This document shows, in pieces, positions 11,824 through 24,050 of a DNA stretch of 64,000 nt. The translations under genes were made by a program, and so were the position numbers. The stretch comes from Diatrype stigma (Eukaryota; Ascomycota; Sordariomycetes; Xylariales; Diatrypaceae). Numbering within the stretch: position 1 is the stretch's first letter; the number at the start of each line of letters is the position of its first letter. The notes below the pieces were generated by a model. The model saw only the letters and a list, made by a program, of their open reading frames with translations. It was not told where the DNA came from and did no database searches. The stretch is from contig JAKJXP020000078.1 of assembly GCA_022225965.2 (NCBI GenBank), positions 1 to 64,000 of the forward strand, in the 5' to 3' direction.

Positions 11824-12941
11824 GCTCCTATCTTCTCCGGTGGCTCTCCTCTCTGTGTGGAGGGTATTCCTATACCGGTCGGCGTCTATCTTGGGATATC
11901 AATGGCAACTGTATGCACGGATTCGGGCTCCCACGTCAAACGTAGCTTCCTTTCAACTATCCTAAATGAAGGGCGACAATCGGCCTCCTTGTTGCTTGGC
12001 TACGACACTAATTGAATAACTGATCCTATTGTGATTTAAACCCCAGTCAAGAGGTCGGTCCAATGGCCAATGGCTCGGCTTGCATCGGCAATTAGCGTTC
12101 GCAAATTCCCTATTGTACCACCTTCTATCCTCTAGGTAGGGAAATTTCCGCATCTTCGCGGAACTGGAACTCCGGAGACAGCGAGATAGTGAGTGAGTGA
12201 GTGAGTGAGTGAGTGAGTGAGTGAGTAAGTAGGTAAGTGGGAGGTGGCAGACCCGAGTGACGGTGACTCTTTTCCTGTCTCGTCCCCCGAGTTCGGCAGG
12301 TCCTATACCTACTACGCTATTGGGTATAGGTAATAGGTAATATGCGTCATGCACGTGTGAGCTACCAATGTAGTTGAGCAAGAATATTGAAGTATCTTCC
12401 GGGTACTTTCCTCTAGAGGAGAACTTCGCAAAGTCTAAGAAGCTTGGAAAAGCTTGGGGGAGCTTTGGGAGGGCTTGGGAGAGCTTTGGGAAGGCTTGGA
12501 GGGACTATCCGTGCTGTGCCGGCTTCTGGGCAAAAATACTTATGACTAACAGGTTCGTGGTACCGCACCGGTGGTTGCTACTTAGTCAGGACATGTGCGA
12601 CAACCCGCGCAAACATCAAGGTTGGACCCTTTAACAGGTGCGGGTTGGACACCGAGGGGTAAAATAAAAATAAAAAACCGCACTGGGTCCTGCCCTGGCC
12701 CGGGATTTGATCAACGGTGACTCTACATTCAGCAACCGGAAGCGAGCACGGCCTCGTCTCCCCCCTCTTATTATCTGTTTTCCGTAGTTTCTTCCATCTT
12801 TCCGTAGCTTCTTATACGCAAACGTTTCATTCAAGTCGGACAGTCGCTCAGTTATTCACCCCTTTATTCTGATTCGAATCTTTTCAATAAAGGAAGCTTG
12901 CCCAGCAACAAACCCGGGGGATCAGGTAACCACGCGCAAAC
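11824..12941. promoter_or_regulatory. Shared divergent promoter of PDX2 and PDX1
   Basis: This 1.1-kb interval separates the two PLP synthase genes, which are transcribed away from each other. It contains a GTGA microsatellite (12189-12226), a CACGTG palindrome at about 12352, and a G-rich imperfect repeat of AGCTTTGGGAG type at about 12440-12500. No convincing coding sequence is seen. In yeast the SNZ/SNO pairs are also divergent and co-regulated; co-regulation here is inferred. Confidence 0.6.
12189..12226. repeat. (GTGA)n microsatellite
   Basis: About nine tandem GTGA units, decaying into GTAA/GTAG at the right edge. It lies inside the PDX divergent promoter, so length variation could alter spacing there. 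Confidence 0.9.
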
Positions 12942-13907
12942 ATGACCAACGACTTCGGCACCGGAGGTGCGGCGGCGGCGGCGACGGCATCCGGCGCTAG
13001 CAGTGGGAGCTCAGCTACGAAGACGCCATTCACCGTCAAGGCGGGCCTGGCGCAGATGCTCAAGGGCGGCGTGATCATGGACGTGACGGACGCGGCGCAG
13101 GCGCGCATCGCCGAGGACGCGGGGGCGTGCGCCGTGATGGCGCTGGAGCGGGTGCCGGCCGACATCCGGGCCGAGGGCGGCGTGGCGCGCATGTCGGACC
13201 CGGGCAAGATCCGCGAGATCCAGGCCGCGGTCACCATCCCCGTCATGGCCAAGGCCCGCATCGGCCACTTCGTCGAGTGCCAGATCCTCGAGGCCCTCGG
13301 CGTCGACTACGTCGACGAGAGCGAGGTCCTGACCCCCGCCGACGAGGCCTACCACGTCGACAAGGCCGCCTTCCGCGTCCCCTTCGTCTGCGGCTGCCGC
13401 GACCTCGGCGAGGCCCTCCGCCGCGTCGCCGAGGGCGCCGCCATGATCCGCACCAAGGGCGAGGCCGGCACCGGCGACGTCGTCGAGGCCGTCAAGCACA
13501 TCCGCCAGGTCAGCGCCGACATCGCGCGCGCGCGCGCCGCGCTCCAGGAGGGGGGCGACCTGGCGATCCGCGGCCTCGCGCGCGAGCTGGGCGTCGACGC
13601 CGCCCTGCTGCGGCAGACGGCCGAGCTGGGCCGGCTGCCCGTCGTCAACTTCGCCGCCGGCGGGGTCGCCACGCCCGCCGACGCCGCCCTCATGATGCAG
13701 CTCGGCTGCGACGGCGTCTTCGTCGGCAGCGGCATCTTCAAGTCGGGCGACGCCGCCAAGCGCGCCAAGGCCATCGTCCGCGCCACCACGCACTTCCGCG
13801 ACCCCGCCGTGCTGGCCGAGTGCAGCGAGGGCCTCGGCGAGGCCATGGTCGGCATCAGTGTCGGCAGCATGCGGCCGGAGCAGAAACTGGCGGGCCGGGG
13901 GTGGTGA
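12942..13907 (+). CDS. PDX1: Pyridoxal 5'-phosphate synthase PDX1/SNZ
   Basis: Makes PLP from ribose 5-phosphate, glyceraldehyde 3-phosphate and PDX2-supplied ammonia; a (beta/alpha)8 barrel that forms a dodecamer in known homologues. Single exon, 321 aa. The family's catalytic residues are at a constant +23 offset from the Bacillus PdxS numbering: Asp47 in GGVIMDVTD, Lys104 in MAKARIGHF (Schiff base with R5P), and Lys172 in [11 protein letters not shown]. An Ala/Ser/Gly-rich N-terminal extension of about 20 residues precedes the conserved core, as in other fungi. Coding GC is very high and third positions are nearly all G or C, suggesting strong expression. The start is the first ATG of the frame. 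Confidence 0.97.
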   Translation: MTNDFGTGGAAAAATASGASSGSSATKTPFTVKAGLAQMLKGGVIMDVTDAAQARIAEDAGACAVMALERVPADIRAEGGVARMSDPGKIREIQAAVTIPVMAKARIGHFVECQILEALGVDYVDESEVLTPADEAYHVDKAAFRVPFVCGCRDLGEALRRVAEGAAMIRTKGEAGTGDVVEAVKHIRQVSADIARARAALQEGGDLAIRGLARELGVDAALLRQTAELGRLPVVNFAAGGVATPADAALMMQLGCDGVFVGSGIFKSGDAAKRAKAIVRATTHFRDPAVLAECSEGLGEAMVGISVGSMRPEQKLAGRGW

Positions 13908-14485
13908 AGTGTGGTGGGGATGGACATTGGGGGATGTGATGATGCGAGCTGGGGGGTAGAGAGGAAAAGGGGAGAGGAAGGGGAAGGAAAAGTGAAGAGG
14001 AAGAGAACAACATCAAAAGTAAGAGCGTATGGGAGTTACAGATCTGATGCGGAGCAACCAAGAGGTACTATCACCCCTTTACCCGACTTGTGACTGTCTT
14101 GAATCGTTATACCTCGCGATTCGAGTGGTTATAGCTAGGTAATGAAATATGACTAATCCCATAATCTCTTTTTTCCATCGCCATTGTCGGCTCAAGTTCC
14201 TTCCTTTGGTAGGGTGTACTTGAGCGACGGCATCCCTGAACAAGCTACAACTACATATTATGAGCATCATTACCAGTGTCTACAGCTGTCCACCTCATCA
14301 ACATAATGTGAGATGTACGATCTTTGACCCAAAAATGTGAGGGGTTATCAGTGTAAGTGTTCCTTGTAAGCTCTGACTGTCTTGCTATTATACATAATAA
14401 GGTGCTAGAACTAGGCGTGTTACACCATTTATGAAGAATTCAGCTCAACTCTGTCCATAAGGCCCTGCCACTAACTTGGTTGACG
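13908..14485. other. Intergenic, 3' of PDX1
   Basis: Convergent space between PDX1 and the HET-domain pseudogene. It begins with a purine-rich stretch (GGAAGGGGAAGG-like) and has no recognisable gene. Confidence 0.5.
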
Positions 14486-16103
14486 TCAATCTGCGAACCG
14501 GACGGATTCATGAGTTGAGGTAGGGCGTTCGACGATATATTGATCAACTGGATTGATCTCGTGGGTTGAAATAGGGCGTTTCTCAATATATTGATCAATG
14601 GGATCGATCTCGTCGAGTTGCTTTCCGACCTGCTCCTCATCAACCACCATTCTAGCCTCCCAGATCTGATACTCCCAGATGTACTTCACGTCAAGCTCCA
14701 AAGTCACCCCTATGGTGAAATACGTATCACCCATAGGAATTCGCATTGGTCCAGACAGCTGGAGGAGCACCCTCAAGTCAGGGTCCAGTTCTTGATTGTC
14801 CCCAGCGCGTATGTATCTCAGGAGCCTGGCCACCTTTTCCGGGCAAAGGTTGCGATCGAATATCACGCAATGTGGCGTGTCGTATTCATGCCAGAGTAGG
14901 ACAATTGGCTCAACCCATTGCTCGGCAACTTTACCTCGTAGCTCAAGTGCGCGTAGGGCGCTGTCACGAGTAAAATAAAAAAACTTCTCAGTATCGTTCC
15001 AAAACTCCCCTGGGTGCGCCTGAGTAACAGAAAACCCGGGGTACTCGTAGAAGTAGACGCTATTCCGCATACTGCTAAACAGTTGGTGTCGTGTCGTGAC
15101 TAGGTAGATAGGCTGAACAACATCGTTGAAGAAAAACCGCGTTGTCCTGCCCACTTCTGTGGTTTCCTGTACTTGAAGAAGGTTACCGTTTCGAGTATAT
15201 ATGCCAGGACCTCTCTGAGTAAGTGGCACAAACACAATGTAATCCTTGCCGTATTTACTAACCCTTCCAACGTCAATGTGGAAGCCCGAGCTGCCTGGCA
15301 CAAGCCTGGTCAGTGGTCTATCGCTAAATCGGAGACCACTTGAAGTAATGGAACAAGTTCGACTTTCCCCTCGAAACGCTCTTATACCCCCACCTTTCCT
15401 GAATGAGAATGGAGACTGGGCGACAGCGCTGTAGGGATCACCTTCGAAAAACTCTTTCTCCCAGGCTAGCAGCGTCATGTCGGGTGTATGCTTCATAATC
15501 TCCTCCTGTAACCGGAGAAATGCGCGGGCTCCCTCGCCATACAGCAGAGGCATGTGAACACCAAATATTCCCAACAGGGAGTAAGACATGTCTTCGAGGC
15601 GGGTTGTGCCGCGAGAAGCCATCCATGACATTCTCTGTGCTATTGAGTAAGAGGATAGCGGCAGGTCACCCAGAATTGCCTCTTGAGGGATGGATGTTAT
15701 GTCCAAGATGAGCGCACACAGTTCCGATTTGCCTCCGATGTAAGTCCACGTGTCGTCGTAGAACAAGACCGTTCGCGGTGCAAGAAGCTCCTGAAGCGTC
15801 CATCCACGCCTGAACCATCTACAAGTTGGTAGATGTGCTTCCACTTGGCTCCCGTGCTTGAAATCTGATAGCCACACGTAGCACTTTGATGCCTGTTGGT
15901 AATAAGAGAACATGGAGTTGATCGCTTCACTGAGCTCGGCACTGCTTGACTTGTCGATACAACACGTATCGATCCAGGCGTATTTCAAACCGTCCTTGAG
16001 AGCCCTCTCGCACGTTTTTGCAATCTTCAGCCACCCTATTTTACGTTTCGCAGTATGCCGGTAATCTTGTATCTCCTAGAAGCTCACTTTGTTATCGCCC
16101 CAA
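14486..16103 (-). pseudogene. HET-domain (heterokaryon incompatibility) gene, 5'-truncated by repeat DNA
   Basis: The HET domain (PF06985) triggers incompatibility cell death in fungi. A 500-codon open stretch (15988-14486) carries most of it: DTCCIDKSSSAEL, CRWFRRGWTLQELLAP, and LLGIFGVHMPLLYGEGA as in the HET-E/HET-D-like class, then about 330 residues of unrecognised C-terminal region. No ATG begins this frame. Reading further upstream, it continues as RHTAKRKIGWLKIAKTCERA and, before that, TWGDNKVSF then a TAG stop (16076-16078), then EIQDY. In relatives this is SHTWGD..V.FQEI, so the stop replaces a CAG Gln codon. A 12-base GTGAGC...TAG intron would be too short to explain it. Homology stops at TWG, exactly where the repeat at 16104 begins, and the missing N-terminus is not found at the far edge of the island (30.9 kb). 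I judge it dead; an alternative downstream start is possible but would lack the first HET motif. Confidence 0.8.
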
Positions 16104-16614
16104 GTCTACAAATCACTTCAGGAATTCGATCAGAGGGTATTGGAACAGTGTATTGGTGGTATGAGCCCCTTTAAGGGCCGGCCGCTGCAGCGTTCGGAAA
16201 GCGCTGCTACGTAGCACTTTGTAAGGCTGTTATTGCGCTCGTAAAGGCCGCTTTTAGCTGTTTAAACGGTACCTTCGGATAAGGGTATTATAAAAGCGGC
16301 TTATAACGGCTTATGCGGATCCCTTGCATAAAGGTATTATAACGTTCGTAAAAATAACCGAAAGCTATTTTCGCGGCCGGCTTAAAATAGCTTTATACGT
16401 ATAAAGGATAAATTAAAACCTATAAATAATCCCCTTATTAATATTTCCCTTATTAAGATTTTTCTTTTTTCCGTTTGTTATAATTATAAGCGTTAATAAA
16501 AATAATAAACGAAAAAACGGCAATACGATTATAAAATTAATCGAATTATTAATTATTATTATTATAAATAGCAAATTACGATATAAAATCTTTTTAAATC
16601 CATAAATTAATTTA
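16104..16614. mobile_element. 511-bp short non-LTR-type element (deletion derivative or MITE-like)
   Basis: Its first about 286 bp (16104-16389) align base for base with 16614-16897, with nearly all differences being transitions. Its last 96 bp (16519-16614) align with 30815-30910. It therefore has both ends of the larger element next to it but only about 130 bp of its own middle. Next to a TA dinucleotide the ends are weak inverted repeats: left CAAATCACTTCAGG, right (reverse complement) TAAATTAATTTACGGG. A TA-flanked DNA transposon is possible but unproven. It is much less mutated than the larger copy. Confidence 0.6.
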
Positions 16615-18851
16615 TTTATAAATTATTTTAAAAATTCGATTAAAGAATATTGAAATAATATATTAATAATATAAGCCCTTTTAAAAACTGGCCGTTATAA
16701 CGTTCGAAAAGCGTTATTGCATAACGTTTTATAAGGTTATTATTACGTTCGTAAAGGCCGTTTTTAATTATTTAAGCGGTATTTTCGAATAAGAATATTA
16801 TGGAAGCGACTTATAACGATTTATATAAATCTTTTGCGTAAAAATATTATAACGTTCGTAAAAATAGCCAAAAATTATTTTTACGGCCGGCTTAAAACAA
16901 TTTAATTTATTTTATTTATTATTTTTTTTTTCGAATATAAAAAAAAATTATTAATTCGTTTTTAATTATTTATATATAAAGTAACGTTATAAATATAAAA
17001 AACTTATTAAAAACGTTTTATAATACCGACGTATAATATTAAAAAATTATTTATTTAATAACTTAATGTTTTTTTCGTTTATATCGAAATTAAAAACGTA
17101 TTATACGGCTTTTCGACGAAAGTTATGGCCCGAATACGTATTAAGGAAAATTCCGATTCGCATTAAGCGAATCCGAAATATGGCAAAAATGCATTTACGA
17201 ATAAAAACGCCGTTTCGTAAACGAAATAAAAATTATCGGCTTAAATTATATTCGGAATTCGAATTTTATTATAACCATTTAATTATATAAAAATAAAAAC
17301 ATATAATATTATTTATAGCTTTTATTATTAGGATTATTTCGTTTTTATTTCGATTCGTTTTGTTAAACCGGAAAAATAGCCAAAAATAATCCTTTCGTTC
17401 GAAAAGGGTAATACAGGATAAAAAGAACTTTTCGTATTTATATCGAACCGGATCGCCGGTATTGGCTTCGGTATATATAATTTCGCTTAAACGAAAGAAA
17501 TTTATTTATATCGTTATAAAAGCGGTATTAATTACGAATATATCCCCGGAATTTTTACCCGCCGTCGCTTCGGAATTAACGAATCGCTAAAACGTAGCTT
17601 TAAAAATAAAGGGCTTTTTTTCGGTTTATACCGGCTTATGTAAAAATAAATCTTTCGCTTTTTATATTAAGCGTTTTATATATGCGTTTTCGAAAATTGC
17701 TATATCGTAATTTATATCGATATATGCCGAACGTATAAATATTAAGTATTTTTTTATTATAAAGCCCCGAAACCGGTTTTATATTCGGCCGAAAGCCCGA
17801 TCGAATATTTATTTTAAAAGGATAATTATTATTACCGGTTACGATATAAATACGTATCGTCGGCATTATAATTCGTACGAACGTATTGTTGTATTATAAA
17901 TTCTTCGGATATTCGGAACGAATCCGATTTAAAATAACCTTATATAATTTTCGTTAAAGAGAATTCGTAATATTCGTATTACGAAATTATTCGAAAGTTT
18001 AATGTTATAAACGTTTATTAATTAGGACATAAATTAATAATCGATTATTAATTCCGTCGAAAAAGCGTATTCGTAAATATATTTTCGGCCGATAATACGC
18101 ATATCGTTATAAAATTAATATCGAATCCCGTTAAACGGACGAAAACGTTACGAAAAGCGTTTATTAAAAGAATCGCTTTTATTTTAAAGCTAAATAAACC
18201 GTATTAAGCCGTTATATTATCGATATATACGATAACCGTATTATATACTTAAATTAAGCCGAATAATAAAAAGGCTTTTTAAATCGCAATTAATTCGAAA
18301 ATATTAATTAAAAGTTATAATTCGTTTTCGCCGAATAAGCAATAAAAAGCTTAAATAGCCGGAATAAACAAATTCATATGCCAGCTTTTTTAAATCGGAG
18401 TTTTGCGGTATTAAAAATTCCCGAATACGGATTTCGAAAAATCCGTAAATAAATAAAAAACCGTTCGGTTCGAATTTATTAATAAATAAATGCCGTTAAA
18501 GTTTTAAAGAAAATCCCTTTATTATCGTAAATCCTTTATAACGTCGTTATTAAACGAACGATATAAACGTAAATTACGTATAAAAACAAAAAAGCCTTAA
18601 ATCCTATATAAAAAGAACTTATTTAAAGGCATTATTGTTACGTAAAAGCTTAAAAAGCTAATAATTCGTTCGGCCTAACGGTTAAAAAAAGTACTTATAA
18701 TAAAAATATCGGCAATTAATTTATTAGCCTTCGTAAATTTTCGTTTTAATAAACGGGCGTTTATCGATATTATATCAATTTCGATTTCGAAAATTTTAAA
18801 AATTATATTTTAGCCGTTTTTTTCGGAATTCGAAAAAATTCTTAACGCAAC

Positions 18852-19009
18852 TGATATAAGGCAAATGCGGTTAAATGAAATAAATAAAATAATGATGATT
18901 CTAAATGGAAGACTAAAGAAGACAAAGTTTTTAGTGCATACTTATAAGGTATATAGACCCTATTAATTAAGGGCTAATTAAGGTTTAAAGTTTTTTGGGG
19001 CCCGTATTA
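18852..19009 (-). repeat. 3' LTR of the retrotransposon
   Basis: 158 bp, colinear with 28634-28791; differences are mostly transitions. Directly inside it, 19010-19022 reads on the minus strand as the purine tract AGGAAGAAACAAA, the expected plus-strand primer site. Confidence 0.9.
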
Positions 19010-20900
19010 TTTGTTTCTTCCTAAAAAGGCCAGCGATCCGCGGCTTAGAATTTCCGAAAAGAAAAATAAATGAAAACTTAATCCTTAAAGAAAATAAATG
19101 AAATTCCTTTTCCTTTTATCGCTATGCTTTATTTTCGTTATTTTATTTATTGCCCGATTTTTAATTTTTTAATAAATATGTTAGAATTGTTTTATTGGTA
19201 TGTTTCTTATCGATTAATGGTTTTTTCTTAATTTGTTTTTTCGAAGTAGCAACAACGATTCGATTAATTGCCTTAATTAAAATGTTTTCGAATTTCTTAA
19301 TTCGACTTTTTAATCGAATTTCGCCTTTCGTAATTGTTTTTATTAATAACGACAAAGCTTCGATTTTATTTTAAGCTATATCGATTAAATTTTTTTAAGT
19401 TTTTAATATATTTATGGTAATATTTAAAAATTCGTATATTGCTTTTTATTCGTTCGTAAGCGTTTTAACGTCGAGAATTAATTTCTTTAATAGCGTTATT
19501 TCGGAATTAATACGGTTAAATTTTATATTGGGCTTTTCGGTAGCTTTTTCGTCGTCGGTAATTTTTCCGATTAAGTTAATATATTTACGGAATTTTAGTT
19601 TTTTTTTTAAAGAATTCCGTATAAAGGATACGGAATTATTATTTGCGATTACGCGTTATCGTTTAAATAAATATTTTATTAAATCCGTTTCGTTTACGAA
19701 AAAGCTAGGCTCGTTAATTTCGGATTGCTTTCGTAAGGGCGTAATTATTTCGGAATTTGGAATTTTCGGTTTTGGTTTAAAAGCAAGAGCATCTGCCTCG
19801 GTTTTTTCCGGGCGTAATTCGGGCTTTAATTAAGGAGCAACGGGGATCTTAGGCTTTGGTTCGGGAGTAATAGCCTTTTTTGGCTTTGGTATAACCGGAT
19901 TTTCTGGTTTTGGATCGGGAGTAATAATCGGACTTTCCGGCTTTGGTTCGGAAATAATAACTGGACTTTTGGGTTTTAAGGAAGTAATAATTTCGGGGTC
20001 GATAAGTTATGGCTTAAATAATGGCTTTTTAACTTAAGTTTTTAGGTCGGCAATCGAATTGTTTTTATTGGCTTTAATTTTTCGAATTTTTGCCAGATTT
20101 TTTATTCGCGTTGTTTTAACAGTTGCGTTTTATTTTTTGCTTATAATGTTGAAATAGTTTTTTTAAAATTTAGGCATAATTTTGGACTTTATGGCGTATT
20201 AAATTAAACCGTAAAGTTGGATTTAATACTTAATTTGTTTCGGATAAAAACCGAATCCCGCTTAGTTATTTCCGTAAATTCTAACCGTTTTTAAAAGTTC
20301 CAATTAAAGCAGCTGAATGGTTTATATTAGCTTAAAAAAATCGTAATCGGAATTTACGCGAAAGTTCTGAATGTTTTTTAAATTTTTGGTTAAAATACCG
20401 TACGGAATAAATTCGGAAATTTCCATATTAGGCCGAATCTTCGTATATTAATCGACGACTTTAATTGGATCGCCGATTCGAGAAAGGAAATTCTTAAGAA
20501 CTTCGAATTATTATTTCTTAACGGTATTGGTTATTTTCGTTATTTCCGAATTTTCCTTATTAGTAATAGCATTTATATGTTAACGTTTGTTTTTTTTATT
20601 TATAAAATCCTTAAATTTTAGATTGCTATCGAAAATTGCTTTTTTGATTTTTTTCCGTTGAGCTATGTTTATACGTAAATTTTTATTTAAGTTTACGTTA
20701 ACTTAAAGCTTTCGTTCGTATTTGAACGTTGCTTTTAAAATGGTTTTAAAAATCTGCTATCGTTGTTTTTCGTTTCCGGCCATAATGTCGGAAAATCGGT
20801 ATAAAAATGGAAAAATTATAAATTAATGAAGCAAAAGAAAATGATTTAGGAAATACGTAAAAAAAATAAACTAGGAAATATACGGATTAAGATTTTAAAA
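19010..20900 (-). pseudogene. Retrotransposon 3' tail with Pro-Lys repeat region
   Basis: About 1.8 kb between the integrase remnant and the 3' LTR. Around 19830-19990 the minus strand encodes repeated PKPE/PKPK units (for example ITPDPKPENPVIPKPKK), a low-complexity proline-lysine-rich segment. Around 19160-19360 it is Lys/Ile-rich. Whether this is a pol C-terminal extension or a separate third reading frame cannot be told through the stop codons. Confidence 0.4.
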
Positions 20901-20999
20901 TAAAAGAGCCCGTAATCGGGAAACCGCCGAAATTCGGCAATTACGTAGTTACAAATAATAATTACGTCGGCTTTTTTGGTAAAAAGGTTTCTTTAAAGG

Positions 21000-22499
21000 G
21001 CAGTCGTATCTTTATGTTTATATATGGAATTACGTTAATAAGTTTCCAGTTTTCTTAATCGTCCATAGGAATTTAGAAATCGAATATGTCCGTTTTTTTA
21101 ATTTTAAGTTCGTTTGTAATAAAGGGCTTTCGTTCGTTATATTTGTCGATTAATTCGCTAGCGTTTTTCATAAATGCTAATCGCGAATATTATTCGTCGT
21201 TTTTTACGTTAAATTCTTTTTAGCGAACGAGATATTTAAGGCTAAAACGTTAATTTATACGTAAGATTTTCTTATTAATTAATTTCTTAATTTTAAAAGA
21301 TATTTATTTTTCGTTATTATCTTTTACGAAAATTTTATTTGGTTATGATTTATATCGGCTTTAAGGATTTTTAATTTATAATGCCGAATATAAATATATA
21401 ACCGATATAACTTTATATATCTTTTAAATGCAAGAAAAGTTTAATTTATAAGTTAATTCGTCGATTTTAGTAATTACGATAAACGGGCCGGCTTTTTATA
21501 GGAAGAACTTTCGATTCGGGTTTTCGGGTAAGTAATAACCGTAATGGAATTTTAAATATATTTCTTATTCGATTTGGAATTATATAGGGTTTTTTTTGGA
21601 GTCGTAACGAATCTTAGCATTTAATGCGGCAAAATCGATAGCCAGTTGGGTTTTTTTTAATAAAGCTTTCGGTAAACCTCGAAATTAATAGCATTTTTGG
21701 ATATCTTTAATATTAATATGGAAGTTCTTAGTTTAAAACCATAAACGATTTTATTCGATAAACGTTTTAATATAAAATGCTTGAAATTATTTAGATTATG
21801 TTATAATACGGATAGAATTTCGTTTTAGGGTATATTAGAAATAATTATGTAATAACGTAACGTAATTTTAATATTTTGGATTTTTTTTTAAAAAAATCCG
21901 TTAATTTGCGGGTAATATGTTATGGATATTATTAATTTTATTTCGTTACGAGCGAATATTGCTTGCTAAATATCGTTAACGAATTTGGAATCCCTGTTAT
22001 TTATTACGCATATGGGTATGTTTTAATTCAAAAGTTAAAAAGCCTTTATAATTAAGCTTTTCTAAATTTTCGCTATATATGTAATATGGCCTGGTATTAT
22101 AATATCTTTTTTGCTAAACTTGCAAGTTATTACCAAAGCCGCGTCGAATTTATCGAAGCCGTCGATTTTCCATATCGAATTTTTTAAAGGGATTTTCTTT
22201 AAATTAACCATAAAATTTTAAACGATAATATGGAATGGTTATAAAGAAAATTTTATGGGTATGGCTTTATTTAGTTTTTTCTGCCGGTTTATAAAGTTTT
22301 ATAAATACGATAGGCATTGCTTAACGTAATGCCAAAACTTTTTGGTAAGTTCGGATATCGTTAGGTAAGTAAGATTATAAGCCATTCGGTTTATATCGAA
22401 GTGGTATTTTTCGTTATATACCAATTTAAAAATATTTTGGACGCACGATTTTGGGATATACAGTTTTTTTGTTCCTATTTGGTCGACGTTATACAGCAA
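21000..22499 (-). pseudogene. Integrase remnant of the LTR retrotransposon
   Basis: The clearest part is the zinc-binding H2C2 region at 22499-22299 on the minus strand: KLYIPKSCVQNIFKLVYNEK, then YHFDINRMAYNLTYLTI and FWHYVKQCLSYL. This fits the pattern of a Ty3-type integrase N-terminus, with the final Cys pair degraded (CLSYL where CPSC is expected). The catalytic core should follow to about 21000, but it is too damaged for me to place the DDE residues. Confidence 0.7.
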
Positions 22500-23412
22500 T
22501 CCGTCGTCGTTTAGTTGGAAACGGAAATGACGCAGGAAAAGGTTTTTAAATATTCGATATTTCAGTTTTTTTAGGATTTTTAATTATTTTTGATTTTCCT
22601 TATATCCGGACAAAATCTTATGTCGAAAATCGGGGTTTATATATATTTCGATATAAGCTATATAATCGTAATTTTATTTTGAAACTGTTAAATAATTAAA
22701 GTTATTTAATATATTATTTAGTTGACTTTTCGTCGGCTCGTTTTTTTCGTTAGTATTTTCGGGTATGGGCCATATGGAAAGTTTTAATAACGCATTTAGA
22801 ACCAAATTTACGTAACCTGAAATATATCGAATATCGAGTTTAAATTGAAACAAATAAATCGAAACTATTAATAGCTTTAGATTAAATTTAATTAAATCTT
22901 AAGAATTTAAATTGGTTTGGTTTACGATTTTTCGTATAGCCTTATAATTAATTAATATTATTATAAGGAATTAAGCTAATTAAATGCGGATTTGCAAATT
23001 CCTGCAAACCTATACGAAACAAGTAATTTCGAATTCCGTGACATGATATTTTTTTTTGGCTTTGGTAAATATTTTGTTTATAAATATAATTGGCTCAATA
23101 TTATTAATAGGAATATTATAACCATCCTAATTATTTTTTCCGTAAAAGATTATTACATTAAATCCTTTTTTTTTATTGCGTCGAATTTAATAAATACGAT
23201 TTTTAACGGATTTTAATAAACGAAATATATTAATTTATATAAGTTGTTTTATAAAATTTAAAAGCTGCGTTTCTTGTTTTTTAATGATTTAAAGCGTCGT
23301 TTTAATATCCATTAACGGCGGGCAATAAATATAAAGGAAATTTTCTGTTTTTTTTTTTCTTCGGCCAGCATATTCGTTTTTTTTGTTATAAAAAAGCCAG
23401 CTTTTATTAATA

Positions 23413-24050
23413 TTATGATATGAACTTTTTTAAAAATCCTGTTATGCCAATATATTTTTCTAAAACGTTAAGGTTTAAAGGGCATTTTAATTTCCTAATG
23501 GCGGCTAAATAATCCTTCGTAATTAACATGCCGAAACCATCCATTAAAAATCCTAACAATATAACGGCGGAATATCCGAAAAACGACTTTTTTGGGTTTA
23601 AAGCAAGACCCAGTTTTTCGAATATATCCAGTATTTTACGCAAATGCTTAACGTATTTTTCCGCTATATCGTTTGCAATAATTACGTTATCGATAAAAGC
23701 ATCGGCGAAATTCTGAAATAAACGAAGTCGTTTATTTATAAATCGTTAAACATAATTGGAACTATTACAAAATTTCATAATAATAACGTTAAAAACTTCG
23801 AATTCTTATAATAATATAATTACCATATAATTCTTATAACCGAATTAAACTGGCAATTAATAAAAAGAACTTAAGGCATTTGTAACGAATAAATATCGCT
23901 TTATTATTATTTTATTAATTATGTTATTTTAAAAAAGCAAAAAATACGCATTTAATACGATTATTTTATTAATCGGTTGCATATTAATTATTACGTAACC
24001 TTTTTATTATATCAAAATTTTATTCGTATCCTTAAAAATACGTTTTTTAG
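23413..24050 (-). pseudogene. Reverse transcriptase remnant (Ty3/Gypsy type)
   Basis: Reading across stops on the minus strand gives INKIIVLNAYFLL, VTNALSSFYQLPV, then FADAFIDNVIIANDIAEKYV and GLALNPKKSFFGYSAVILLG followed by YIGITGFLKKFI. These match fungal Ty3-like RT palm and thumb motifs. The catalytic box, normally YVDD or YIDD, reads FIDN here, so the enzyme would be dead even without the stops. RNase H should lie between this and the integrase at 22.5 kb, but I could not read it confidently. Confidence 0.85.

Noticed and set aside
13011..13939. Long open frames antisense and in the third frame over PDX1
   Set aside because: Arg/Ala/Gly-rich shadows created by the extreme GC content of PDX1; they show no family resemblance.
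19414..19833. 139-codon plus-strand frame inside the AT-rich island
   Set aside because: Ser/Phe/Ile composition expected from AT-rich DNA, and antisense to the retrotransposon coding strand.
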